A stretch of DNA of 64,000 bases from Luteolibacter sp. Y139 (GTDB lineage: Bacteria > Verrucomicrobiota > Verrucomicrobiia > Verrucomicrobiales > Akkermansiaceae). Numbering within the stretch: the first letter of the stretch is position 1; every line of letters starts with the position of its first letter. Below, in pieces: positions 44,619 through 53,789 of this stretch. Location: positions 992,001 to 1,056,000 of the forward strand of contig NZ_JBBUKT010000001.1 in the NCBI RefSeq assembly GCF_038066715.1, written 5' to 3'. The notes under the pieces were generated by a model that worked only from the letters and a program-made list of their open reading frames with translations, was not told where the DNA came from and did not search any database. The position numbers and the translations under genes were made by a program.

Positions 44619-45721
44619 AAAAACTGCTCCTCCTTCCCTTGGCCTGCCTTGCCGCCTCCTGTGGCCCCTCGAAGCCCTCGCACGGGCAGACAGCGCAACA
44701 GGTCTACGACCCGAATCAGCAGACCTTCAGCGAGGCGCAAGGCGAGGCGTCTCCGGATGACGTCGCGCGTTTCCTGGCCGGACGCCCCGTGGAGCACGGC
44801 GCGGCCCTCTCACGCCTCCAACAGACCGCGGAATATAAGGAGCACGCGCTGCAGATGGGCCGAAACTGGCGGGTCTTCGCCCAAGGCCGGACCGGCAACC
44901 AGCGCGACTGGTCGTCGGCAAACGTCCGCCCCCTCACCGGCGATCCGAAGGTCCTGCTCTATCCCTTCGGTGGCCCTGACCTACTGCACGCCGCGGCACT
45001 CTTCCCGAATGCCTCGAACTACGTGCTGATCGGTCTGGAACCAGCCGGCAACCTGCCCTCTCTCGAAAATCAGGACGCCAGCGCGGTGCTCGGTTCGCTG
45101 AATCGCCTCGGCAGGGCGATGGATACCCAGCTCAAGCACGGCTACTTCATCACGAAAGACATGCGGGGCGACCTCGCCGGCGGCCCGATGCCGGGCGTCA
45201 CGCCGATCCTGTTAGCCACCCTGTCCCTCATGGACGCAAACGTGCAAAGCGTCCAGTCGATCAACGCCGGTGGCCGCAATGGCGTGGAGATCCGCTACCG
45301 CCTGCCGGGCGGAGGAAACCGCAGCGCGATCTACGTCTCCGGCGACCTTTCCAACGGAGGCTTTAACTCGTCCTATAAAAGCTGGCTCTCCAGCTACGGC
45401 GGCGGCGTGGCCTACTTCAAGGCCGCCTCCTATCTCATGCATGATTCCGGCTTCTCCGGCATCCGCGACTGGGTCCTCGGCAACTGCCACGCCGTCGTGG
45501 AGGACGACTCCGGCATCCCCTACCGCAACTTCGACGCGAACAAGTGGAACATTCACCTCTTCGGAAACTACGAGGCACCCATCGAGCTCTTCGCCAAGCA
45601 CATGCAGCCCGACCTGAAAGCCGCCTACGACGCCACCGGCGGCGGCCCCGCCGTCCCCTTCGGCTCCGGCTACCAGATCCGCGACTACAACGCGAACCTG
45701 CTCGTCGCGGTGAAGAAGTGA
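44615..45721 (+). CDS. Lipoprotein of unknown function
   Basis: 368 residues from the ATG at 44615. The signal peptide MKKLLLLPLACLAASC ends in lipobox AASC. The rest has no motif I can name: DDVARFLAGRPV, LYPFGGPDLLHAAALFPNAS, INAGGRNGVEIRYRLPGG, YFKAASYLMHDSGFSGIRDW, HLFGNYEAPIELFAKHMQPD. It looks like an all-in-one globular domain of an uncharacterised PVC family. The four-base overlap with the upstream permease suggests a linked function, perhaps an envelope-side partner. Confidence 0.65.
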   Translation: MKKLLLLPLACLAASCGPSKPSHGQTAQQVYDPNQQTFSEAQGEASPDDVARFLAGRPVEHGAALSRLQQTAEYKEHALQMGRNWRVFAQGRTGNQRDWSSANVRPLTGDPKVLLYPFGGPDLLHAAALFPNASNYVLIGLEPAGNLPSLENQDASAVLGSLNRLGRAMDTQLKHGYFITKDMRGDLAGGPMPGVTPILLATLSLMDANVQSVQSINAGGRNGVEIRYRLPGGGNRSAIYVSGDLSNGGFNSSYKSWLSSYGGGVAYFKAASYLMHDSGFSGIRDWVLGNCHAVVEDDSGIPYRNFDANKWNIHLFGNYEAPIELFAKHMQPDLKAAYDATGGGPAVPFGSGYQIRDYNANLLVAVKK

Positions 45722-45736
45722 TCCGAGCTACGGGAT

Positions 45737-46744
45737 TTACAGCGCCCGAAGAAAAGGCCCGTCGCGCCACGACCTCGCGACGCCATGCCGAGCAATGACC
45801 ACCTGCTCCCGCGGCCAGATGTAAACCCGTCGCCCCGACGAACCGATCAACGCGTAGAAGTCCCGCGGCTGGCTCCGCGATAGACCAGCCCCCTGCCAGA
45901 ACGCCGTCGAAGCCGGCGGATCCAGCGCATCTTCCACCTCGATTTCCCGGCCACCGGCGTTCCGCCACAGTCCGCCGCCAAACATCGGATTCGCAGCGGA
46001 AGCGCGGGTCACACGAGCGTAATGCGAGGAATCAAACCCATCGGGGCTTTCCCCTCGCAGTAGTCCCCCGATCGTTCGCCCGAGCTTCCCGAGTTCATCC
46101 ACACTCAACTCCGCCCCGGTCGAGAGGAAGAACCGCCCCTTCTTGTCCGATCGCCAGTTCTTGCTGCCGAGACCGATCGGCACCATCACGGATCGGTGCA
46201 GGTATCTCTCTAGGCTCTCGCCACGGGCGGAAAGCTTCCGCTGCATCAATTCCGCCAGCACTTCTGAACACGCAGGACCGTAGCGGAAAAAACTGCCGGG
46301 TTCATCAATCGCTCGCAGCGCCACCGCATTGCGCCCCTTGTCCGCAGGATTGCGATACAACGCCGCGACACCCGCCTCGAGGCCGGCGGTCTGCTGAAGC
46401 AGCATCTGCAAGGTGATCCGCTGCTTGCGAGCATCGCCCCGCCATTCGCGGATGGTGTCGGCCACATGCTCAGTCGGATCCAGCCAACCCTCGGAGGCAG
46501 CACGGGTCACCGCGAGGCCCGCGAGCGCTTTCGTGATGCTGAGGATCGGCCCTTCATACGAAGTCTGCCAGCCTTCCACCCGCGAATGCCCGCGCCACGC
46601 CGCCCACCCGCGGCAGCCATTTTGTTTCGCCATCGCATCGGCCCGATCCAAGCGAATCGATTCGGCCGGTCCGGAAGTCGAAGACGCACAGCCAGCGCAG
46701 GCCGAAGCGATGGCCCCAAGAAATCCGCGGCGGGAAATCGTCAT
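45737..46744 (-). CDS. Serine hydrolase, beta-lactamase/transpeptidase fold
   Basis: 335 residues. A Tat-type signal (MTISRRGFLGAIASACAGC) that may end in a lipobox. The catalytic SxxK motif is LSITKALAG (Ser69, Lys72). YGPACSEVLAELMQRKL, near residue 155, takes the place of the YxN motif. ITLQMLLQQTAGLEAGVA is typical of class C/EstB-type beta-lactamase-like esterases. Such proteins hydrolyse esters or wall amides; no antibiotic role should be assumed. It converges with the lipoprotein gene. Confidence 0.8.
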   Translation of the reverse strand: MTISRRGFLGAIASACAGCASSTSGPAESIRLDRADAMAKQNGCRGWAAWRGHSRVEGWQTSYEGPILSITKALAGLAVTRAASEGWLDPTEHVADTIREWRGDARKQRITLQMLLQQTAGLEAGVAALYRNPADKGRNAVALRAIDEPGSFFRYGPACSEVLAELMQRKLSARGESLERYLHRSVMVPIGLGSKNWRSDKKGRFFLSTGAELSVDELGKLGRTIGGLLRGESPDGFDSSHYARVTRASAANPMFGGGLWRNAGGREIEVEDALDPPASTAFWQGAGLSRSQPRDFYALIGSSGRRVYIWPREQVVIARHGVARSWRDGPFLRAL

Positions 46745-46830
46745 GCTATGGAGTTAGCCCGTCTGCGGCTGTCAGGAAAGCGACAACTCGCGTGTTGTGT
46801 CAAAGCCATGGATCTGCAACATCCCGTGCA

Positions 46831-48033
46831 ATGCTTCCTCCTCTGCGCCTGATGGCCGCCATCGCCGCCCTCACCCTTGGCTGCGCTTCCGCCCAGGAAA
46901 GCCGCACCTGGACCGATCTCAAGGGCCGCAAGCTCGATGGAATCTTCGTGAAGCAGGACGATGCCACCGTCTGGATCCGCAAGGGCGATGGCAAGGAAGT
47001 CGCTCTCCCGAAGACGTCTCTGAGCGAGGATGATCGCAAGCACCTGACCACGGCGGTACCCGCGAAAAAGGGTTCGACCGGTGCCCGCTTCGCCACCGCG
47101 CCTATTGATGTCACAGCATGGAAGCCTCGGCCGGAAGGATTTCAGCTCGGCACCCAGCTCTATCCCGTCACCCTGGAGTCGGAGCATTTCATCATCGCCG
47201 GCGGGGCCAAGGTCCGGCCCGCCATGCTGCTCGCTTACGCCGAGCCGGTGGAGCGCCTGTTCGCCGACATGGCGACGGACCTGCCGGGTCTCGCTGCCTC
47301 CTTCGAAGGGAAAAAGATGCCGGTCCTGCTCTTGGAAGAAAAGGAGGCGAAGGCCTTTGCCAAATGGCACGAGGACCACGCCAACGCCAGCTCAAGCGTC
47401 TCTTCCAGCTATAACCTCGATACCTCCGTGATCGTGGCGTTTAATATCGACAAGGATCTCGCCCAGGAAAAAGGCATCACCACCCTCGGACGCGTCTACC
47501 GGCTGGATTCGAAAAAGGCCGAGCACAACCGGAAGACCTGGCCGTCCCGCATCCATTTCTTCACCGCGGACATCTTCCGCCAGTTCATCGGCAATCCGAG
47601 CAACAACGGCAAATGCTCGATCGCTTCCCTGAAACTGGCGTTTGCCTATCACCGGGAAGAGCAGATCTGCGGGAAAATCGAGTCCGACGTCTTCTTCGGC
47701 GGCACGGAGCTGGAAGGCTTCAAAAACGGCCGGAACTGGGCCGGAGCCACCAAAAAGCTCCTCAAGGACGGCCAGCAACCCGATATCGGCGCGTTTCTGG
47801 AGGTCGACAGCGACGAAGCCGAGCCACGCGACCTCGGCTTCGGCTTGGGCCTCATGCACTTCATCTACAGCAACCCCGCCCGCTCCGAGGGCTTCGGAAA
47901 AATCCTCGAAACCACGGCCAAGGACAAAAAATGCCCCGACCCCGAAACCTTTGCAAAAGGCCTCGGCTTCGACTCGCCGGGAGCCCTGAACAAGGCGTGG
48001 AAGGACTACATGGTGAGCGACGCCTTCCAGTGA
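46831..48033 (+). CDS. Secreted SHD1-domain protein
   Basis: 400 residues from the ATG at 46831 (another ATG lies at 46852), with signal MLPPLRLMAAIAALTLGCASA. Residues about 25-70 form an SHD1 domain (TWTDLKGRKLDGIFVKQ, VWIRKGDGKEVALP), a small SH3-like fold common in planctomycete and verrucomicrobial exported proteins. The following 300 residues (LESEHFIIAGGAKVRPAML, YRLDSKKAEHNRKTWP, GFGLGLMHFIYSNPAR) are an uncharacterised domain. No catalytic motif is clear. It is directly followed by the ABC-F gene. Confidence 0.7.
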   Translation: MLPPLRLMAAIAALTLGCASAQESRTWTDLKGRKLDGIFVKQDDATVWIRKGDGKEVALPKTSLSEDDRKHLTTAVPAKKGSTGARFATAPIDVTAWKPRPEGFQLGTQLYPVTLESEHFIIAGGAKVRPAMLLAYAEPVERLFADMATDLPGLAASFEGKKMPVLLLEEKEAKAFAKWHEDHANASSSVSSSYNLDTSVIVAFNIDKDLAQEKGITTLGRVYRLDSKKAEHNRKTWPSRIHFFTADIFRQFIGNPSNNGKCSIASLKLAFAYHREEQICGKIESDVFFGGTELEGFKNGRNWAGATKKLLKDGQQPDIGAFLEVDSDEAEPRDLGFGLGLMHFIYSNPARSEGFGKILETTAKDKKCPDPETFAKGLGFDSPGALNKAWKDYMVSDAFQ

Positions 48034-48075
48034 TCGCGCCTTGCCCCCGGCGGCGGCGTCCCTTACATCCGCGCC

Positions 48076-49704
48076 GTGCTCACGATTCACAAGCTCACCA
48101 AGACCCTCGGCGGCCGCACGCTTTTCCGCGATGCCGAGTTCTCGATCAACTGGGGCGAACGCATCGCGCTGGTCGGACCGAACGGTGCCGGCAAATCGAC
48201 CCTTTTCCGCATGATCCTCGGCCAAGAGGAGCTGGACGGCGGCTCCATTGAGCGCGACGACTACGCGATCACCGGCTACCTCGCCCAGGAAGCCGGCGAC
48301 CCGGGTGACGAAACCGTGCTGGAGATCGCCATGGGCATCACCCCGGAAATGGTCGGCTACCTCCGCGCGCTGCGCGAGCATGAGGCGAAGGGCACCACGG
48401 ATCATCCCGACTACGCCCACGCCCAGGATCAGTTCAATCACCTCAACGGCTACCAGCTGGAACCGAAGGCGAAAAAGGTTCTCCATGGCCTCGGCTACAA
48501 GGAAGCCGACTTCCACAAGACCGCCCGCGAATTCTCCGGCGGCTGGATCATGCGCGCCTACCTCGCCCGCCTGCTGGTCATGGAGCCCGATCTCCTGATG
48601 CTGGACGAGCCCACCAACCACCTCGACCTGCTCTCGCTCCTTTGGTTCCAGCGCTACCTGATGAACTACCCCGGCGCGATCCTCATGATCTCTCACGATC
48701 GCGACTTCATGGACGCCATCATCGAGAGCGTCGTCGAGATCGATCCCGATGCCGCCGAGCTAATCTCCTACACCGGCAACTACTCCAGCTACCTCGAACA
48801 ACGCGAGGCGCGCTACGAGCAGAAGGTCCAGGCCTACCGCAACCAGAACAAGGAAATCGAAGGCCACCAGGATTTCATCGACCGGTTCCGCCAGGTCGGC
48901 TCAAAGGCTGCTCAAGTTCAATCGCGCATCAAGTTCCTCGAAAAGCTCGACCGCATCGAGAAGCCCCGCGCCCCGCGCAAGCCCTTCAAGTTCGCCTTCC
49001 CGCAGCCGCCTCGTTCCAACCAGAAGGTCATCGACCTCCAGAAGGTCGCCCAAGCCTACGGTGAAAAGCAAATCTACAAGGACCTCGATCTCACCATCGA
49101 GCGCGGCGACAAGATCGTCCTCGTCGGTCCGAACGGTGCCGGTAAGTCCACGCTGCTAAAGATCCTCGCCGGCGTCCTTCCCATCAACGGCGGCAAGCGC
49201 GATGTCGGCTACGCCACCAAGCTCGGCTACTACTCGCAGCACCGCTCGGAAACGCTCAATGAGGACAACACCGTCCTCGAGGAAGTCATGGCGAGCTGCA
49301 CCACGCTCCGCGAAGAAGACGCCCGCGCCATTCTCGGCTCCTTCCTCTTCCGCCGCACCGATGTCGAGAAGCGCTGCTCCGTCCTCTCCGGTGGTGAGAA
49401 GTCTCGCCTCAACCTCGTGAAGTTCCTCGTCGATCCGCCGAACCTTCTCCTGATGGACGAGCCCACGACTCACTTGGACATCCTCTCGATCGACTCGCTG
49501 GTCAACGCGCTCAAGGCCTACGAAGGCACGCTCGTCTTCATCTCCCACGACGTGCACTTCATCCGCCACCTCGCCGAGACCACCTTGCACATCACCCGCA
49601 ACGCAGCGGACACCGGCAGCGTCCTCACCCGCTACACCGGCGGCTATGACTACTTCCTCGAGAAGAGCGGTCTCAACGACGACCGCGGCGCGGTGACGGC
49701 GTAA
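48076..49704 (+). CDS. ABC-F family ATPase
   Basis: 542 residues from a GTG start, with two ABC domains and no membrane helices. Walker A: LVGPNGAGKSTLFRM and LVGPNGAGKSTLLKI. Signature motifs: EFSGGWIMRAYLARLL and LSGGEKSRLNLVKFL. Walker B regions: LLMLDEPTNHLDLL and LLLMDEPTTHLDIL. The linker between (about residues 240-300, YEQKVQAYRNQNKEIEGHQD) is the P-site tRNA interaction motif of ABC-F proteins. Members act on the ribosome in translation control. YbiT/Uup-like is the closest guess. Confidence 0.93.
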   Translation: MLTIHKLTKTLGGRTLFRDAEFSINWGERIALVGPNGAGKSTLFRMILGQEELDGGSIERDDYAITGYLAQEAGDPGDETVLEIAMGITPEMVGYLRALREHEAKGTTDHPDYAHAQDQFNHLNGYQLEPKAKKVLHGLGYKEADFHKTAREFSGGWIMRAYLARLLVMEPDLLMLDEPTNHLDLLSLLWFQRYLMNYPGAILMISHDRDFMDAIIESVVEIDPDAAELISYTGNYSSYLEQREARYEQKVQAYRNQNKEIEGHQDFIDRFRQVGSKAAQVQSRIKFLEKLDRIEKPRAPRKPFKFAFPQPPRSNQKVIDLQKVAQAYGEKQIYKDLDLTIERGDKIVLVGPNGAGKSTLLKILAGVLPINGGKRDVGYATKLGYYSQHRSETLNEDNTVLEEVMASCTTLREEDARAILGSFLFRRTDVEKRCSVLSGGEKSRLNLVKFLVDPPNLLLMDEPTTHLDILSIDSLVNALKAYEGTLVFISHDVHFIRHLAETTLHITRNAADTGSVLTRYTGGYDYFLEKSGLNDDRGAVTA

Positions 49705-49713
49705 GACGAAAGA

Positions 49714-49742
49714 GCGCGGGCCGTCTCTCGGACGACCCGCGC
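49714..49742. terminator. Bidirectional terminator hairpin
   Basis: GCGCGGGCCGTC (49714-49725) and GACGACCCGCGC (49731-49742) pair over 12 positions with one mismatch and a five-base loop. It lies between the ABC-F stop and the converging repeat protein stop. Confidence 0.65.
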
Positions 49743-49754
49743 ATCGAAACGCGA

Positions 49755-52700
49755 TCAGGGCTTGGTCGCGACCACCCGGCCGAAGAGCTTTCCGCCTCCA
49801 GCGTTGCTGCGTGGAATTCGCACCACCACGGTATCCAGCGCCGCCGTCGGCGAGTCTTCCGTGATATCCACCGCAGGAAGCGCGTCCACCGCACCGATGG
49901 TGGCGAAATCATTCCAGCCGCCCAAGGTGGTCGACCACTGGACCTTCACGATCGCATCGGTCTCGGACAGATCGGAGCGACGGAACGTCAGAACGAGATC
50001 GGTAGCCGTCAGGCTCTGCTGGGGAAGGATCGAGGTATCAGAAGCACCTGCTCCCACTGGAACCCCACCCAGCACGTATTCAAGCACGTTGCTGATCCCA
50101 TCGCCATCGGCATCTTGCTCCGGTGCATCGTTCACACCCACCGTGAACGGGAAGCCACTCGTCCAGGACGCGTATCCCGGCTCAGGACCGACCCTGATCT
50201 TGCCGGTGCCGCTGATGAAGCCCGGATCGGTCGTAGCGTCATACACACCGTTGCCCTTGACCACACCATTGATCGTGAGCGAACCGACCCGGTCGGTCAG
50301 GGCATGAGCCAGCTGCAAGGTGGCACCGTTGGCAATCGTCACCGCCGAGGTATCCGAAAGGTAAGCCTTGGTAAGCGTCAGTGTTCCCAAGGTGACCGTG
50401 GTGCCACCCGTATAGGTATTGGTTCCTTCCAGCGTCCAGCTTCCCGCATCACGCTTGTTGAGGCTGGTGATCCCGGTCCCATCCTGAATCACCCCAGTGA
50501 CCTTGTTGGCATCCGTTGATGCACCTTCAAGGATCAGTGTCCGCCCGCCGGCGATGTTGTTGGTCACCGTGCCAGTCAAGGTGAGCGCGCCACTGTCCGA
50601 TTGGACGGTCGTGAAGCTGGCACCATCCGTCATCGTGATGTCACCTGTGAGCGTGTTGTTGCCGCTGAGGCTCGCGATCGCATAGCCGGAAGCACCGCTG
50701 CCATCATTGCTGGTCAGGAATGGATTCGGCAGCGTGATCCCACCTTGCAATTGCAGGCCGGACGCCAGGTTGCGGATGGTCACCAGACCCACACCCAGTG
50801 CACCGTTTGCTTCGGCTCTCAAAATGCCGCTGGCAACGTCGACGTCCCCGCTCAAGGAATTGGTCGAGTGCATGACCAGAGTGCCACCTCCGACCGTGGT
50901 CCTCCCCGAGTAGGAATGCGGTCCGGTGAGGGTGAACGTACCCACACCCTGCTTGTTAAAGCCGAGGGCTCCCGCAGGTCCATCCGCCAGCGTTCCATCA
51001 AACGCCCCGGTAACCGCGCTGACCACATACAGCCAGCGCTCCTCAAGCGAGCCGTTCGTAATGGTCCCCGTGCCGGTGATTCCCCCGGTGGTAAGATCGC
51101 CACCGGCAATCCCCGTCCTGGCCATCTGCACGGTTCCGGCAGCCACATTCAGCGTGCCCGCAACGACACTCGCTTCCGCATTCGGACCAAGGCTGGAAAG
51201 GATCAAGGTTCCCGCCCCCAATTTCGTCACGCCGTGAGCCGGAGCCTTCAGCTCTCCCATGGTCAACGTCCCGGAGTCGACCGTAATGGAGCGGTTCGTC
51301 CCGGCGCCGCCTACCCTCAAGGCCCCGGATCCCAGATCAAGATCGCTCGGGCCCACGAAGCTGAGGTCCACATTCAAGTTCTGCTGGTTGGTGGAGGACA
51401 AGGCAACCGGGGCACCGCTGGTGTTCCCAATCACGCCGCCATTGATCGTGAAGGGCCCCGAGCCGATCGCTAGCGAACTGTTGAGATTGAGCCGCCCATC
51501 ATTCAGCACGGTCCCGTCCGCGTAAAAATTGGTGGAAGCCAGCGTGAGGGTTCCCGTCCCGTTCTTGGTCAGAGGTCCGCCCGCGATGCCAAAGCCACCA
51601 TTGCTCGATATCGTGTAATTGACCGCGCTCGAGTTGTTGAATGTCGTCGTGGAAGGGCGCACATCGCCATCGTCGATCTGCACCGACTGGGCAGCGCCAG
51701 GCGCATCGTCAAAGACTACATCGTCCCCTTCGATGAAGTCGGTCGGCGAATTGTCGGACGTGAGTTTCCAATTCAGGGACCCTCCCACGTTGTTGATGGT
51801 CCACTGGCCGTTTTGCAGACCGGTCCACCGGATCGGGTTCCCGTTGATCTGGAGCGCGAGGTTGTTCCCGTTGAGAACGAGACCGCCAATGGATTGTCGT
51901 GCGCCCAAGACCGGACCGTTCACCACACCCACGGCAAAGTCGCCCACGTCAGCGGACGGAAATGAAGTGAAGCTGATCAGGTTGTTCGGACCGTTGTTCC
52001 ATGCGCCTGTCCGGTTGACGTTGACGACGATCGCGCCATCCGTTCCCGAGGTGGTCAGCGCGCCAGCAGCAATCCCCACTGCCGTGCCGGAGATATTGGC
52101 AGTGATGGTCGCCGCCCCCGCAAAATTCAAGTTCCCGGTCGTGAATGTCCCGGAGCCGTTGTTGCCATTGGCAAGCGCAGCAAAGGGAGAGTTGGCGAAA
52201 TTCACCTCACCCACCGTCCCGGTGCCATCGACAATCCCCTCGGTCACCGTGATGGCAGGCGTCAATGGAACCGTGCCGGTTTGAAGGAGTTTCGCATTCG
52301 AACCGGACACGGAAATTCCGCTGCTCGAATTGATCGCTCCAGTGCCGCCAATGATCAGAGTCCCCGTGCTTACCGTCGTGGCACCGGCATAGGTATTGGC
52401 TGCCGTGAGCGACAAGGGGTTTGGCCCCGCTTTGGTGAGAGCACCATTTGAAATCACCCCTGAGACGATGTGAGTCGCTGCCGGGTCCACCAGCGAGATC
52501 GTACGGACCACTCCACCCAGGTCCATCGAACCGGCAAGCGTCGTCGGATTGTTTCCGATGATCGAGAAATCTCCGCCAAGGACGATCGGGTTGAATATCG
52601 TCCTTCCAGCACCGCGTGACTTCAGCGATCCGCCGTTGATCGTGAGGGTGCCCGTTCCGAATGGACCACTGGTGACGGCATTGGCGGCTCCGGCAGAGCC

Positions 52701-53477
52701 GATGGCAAAGTCCATCACTCCGCTATTGAGGGTAAATCCACCGGTGTAAGTGTTTGCTCCCTCGAATCTCCACGTCCCCGTGCCATTCTTGATGAGCGCC
52801 AGTGTGTTGCCCGTGCCATTCGAGATCACGCCGCGATACAAGACGGAATCGACGGTGCCATTGGTCCCTGACAGGGTCAGCACGATATTGCCGGTGTTGG
52901 GAACGCCCGCCAGAGTCGTCGAGGCACTTGGATTGAACACAGGAACGGTTCCCGTGCTATTGGTGGTCCATGTTTGGTTTCCCGCCAGCAGCCACGAAGT
53001 AAGCGTCGCGACTCCGCCGAGCTTGCCAGTGCCATCGACGAGGATCCCGCCCGTTCCGAGAGTCAGTGATGGCGTGTTGGCCCCGGCAAAGCTCAGGCTT
53101 CCCTCTTCCACAGTGACGCTGTGGGCGGCCCTTGCTCCGGAAACCGTCACCGTGTAGGCGCCCGTCGCAGCGGTGCCGGCGGAGAAGAAGACATCATCTG
53201 CGGCGGTGGTCACCGTCGAGAGCGTACCTGCTCCACCCGCAGCGTCCGTATTCCAAAAATTGGAAGTACCCCACGTACCCGTCGGGGTGGCGGTAGTACC
53301 GGCTGTGGCTCCGTTGTTATCCCAGTAGAGATTGGTCGCCGCGGCGAATGAGGGGGCGAAGGCCACCACACCCGCATGGATAATGGCGAGCCGGGTCGAC
53401 GCGCTGCGCAACCAGGAAGATGGGCGTGAGAAAGGATTGGAGGGGGAAAGTGAAGTCGTCCGAGGGTAATGCTTCAT
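49755..53477 (-). CDS. Giant autotransporter-associated beta-strand repeat protein
   Basis: 1240 residues from the ATG at 53477, with N-terminal signal-like segment STRLAIIHAGVVAFAPSFAA. At least six PATR-type repeats are visible, such as LIKNGTGTWRFEGANTYTGG, LTKNGTGTLTLASTNFY, VTKLGAGTLILSSLG, FNKQGVGTFTLTGPHSYSGR and LNKRDAGSWTLEGTNTYTGG. They form a long beta-helix of the passenger type. No C-terminal autotransporter barrel follows. Instead there is a calcium-loop segment (DADGDGISNVLEYVLGG) and a terminal sandwich ending GRVVATKP. It is probably surface-exposed or exported by another route. It diverges from the RR-ECF-kinase operon. Confidence 0.85.
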   Translation of the reverse strand: MKHYPRTTSLSPSNPFSRPSSWLRSASTRLAIIHAGVVAFAPSFAAATNLYWDNNGATAGTTATPTGTWGTSNFWNTDAAGGAGTLSTVTTAADDVFFSAGTAATGAYTVTVSGARAAHSVTVEEGSLSFAGANTPSLTLGTGGILVDGTGKLGGVATLTSWLLAGNQTWTTNSTGTVPVFNPSASTTLAGVPNTGNIVLTLSGTNGTVDSVLYRGVISNGTGNTLALIKNGTGTWRFEGANTYTGGFTLNSGVMDFAIGSAGAANAVTSGPFGTGTLTINGGSLKSRGAGRTIFNPIVLGGDFSIIGNNPTTLAGSMDLGGVVRTISLVDPAATHIVSGVISNGALTKAGPNPLSLTAANTYAGATTVSTGTLIIGGTGAINSSSGISVSGSNAKLLQTGTVPLTPAITVTEGIVDGTGTVGEVNFANSPFAALANGNNGSGTFTTGNLNFAGAATITANISGTAVGIAAGALTTSGTDGAIVVNVNRTGAWNNGPNNLISFTSFPSADVGDFAVGVVNGPVLGARQSIGGLVLNGNNLALQINGNPIRWTGLQNGQWTINNVGGSLNWKLTSDNSPTDFIEGDDVVFDDAPGAAQSVQIDDGDVRPSTTTFNNSSAVNYTISSNGGFGIAGGPLTKNGTGTLTLASTNFYADGTVLNDGRLNLNSSLAIGSGPFTINGGVIGNTSGAPVALSSTNQQNLNVDLSFVGPSDLDLGSGALRVGGAGTNRSITVDSGTLTMGELKAPAHGVTKLGAGTLILSSLGPNAEASVVAGTLNVAAGTVQMARTGIAGGDLTTGGITGTGTITNGSLEERWLYVVSAVTGAFDGTLADGPAGALGFNKQGVGTFTLTGPHSYSGRTTVGGGTLVMHSTNSLSGDVDVASGILRAEANGALGVGLVTIRNLASGLQLQGGITLPNPFLTSNDGSGASGYAIASLSGNNTLTGDITMTDGASFTTVQSDSGALTLTGTVTNNIAGGRTLILEGASTDANKVTGVIQDGTGITSLNKRDAGSWTLEGTNTYTGGTTVTLGTLTLTKAYLSDTSAVTIANGATLQLAHALTDRVGSLTINGVVKGNGVYDATTDPGFISGTGKIRVGPEPGYASWTSGFPFTVGVNDAPEQDADGDGISNVLEYVLGGVPVGAGASDTSILPQQSLTATDLVLTFRRSDLSETDAIVKVQWSTTLGGWNDFATIGAVDALPAVDITEDSPTAALDTVVVRIPRSNAGGGKLFGRVVATKP

Positions 53478-53789
53478 AACTCTGTGGGCCTGCGTTGGGT
53501 TTCGATTTTCCGGAGCGCCACGGGCACAATGCTCCGCGGCGAGCTCCTGATGAGTCGCTTTGGGTTCGAGGGGTTGGGCTTTTGGCGGCGCGAGATGCGG
53601 TCCCGCCAATCGGATAGGGCGGAATTTCTCTTCAGGACCCGACACCTCCCGGTCAAAAAATTTGCATGCAGTGATGCTCCACTCGCTGCCGGCAGTTTCC
53701 GTGTCGGGTTTTGGAAGGAATTACCGCCCTAGGACAGGAGGCTTGATCGCTTCTCCATCCGGTCAGCGATCTCCACCCACTCCACGATC
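53478..53789. other. 312-base divergent intergenic region
   Basis: The region between the minus-strand repeat protein and the plus-strand response regulator contains open frames of 60-90 codons without coding character. I see no clear promoter, hairpin or repeat, although both promoters must be here. TTGGAAGGAATTACC around 53711-53725 is the only ECF -35-like (GGAA) string, and it has no partner -10. Confidence 0.5.

Noticed and set aside
47392..48696. 434-codon minus-strand frame across the SHD1 and ABC-F genes
   Set aside because: Spans two clear genes and their intergenic gap; a GC-driven shadow.
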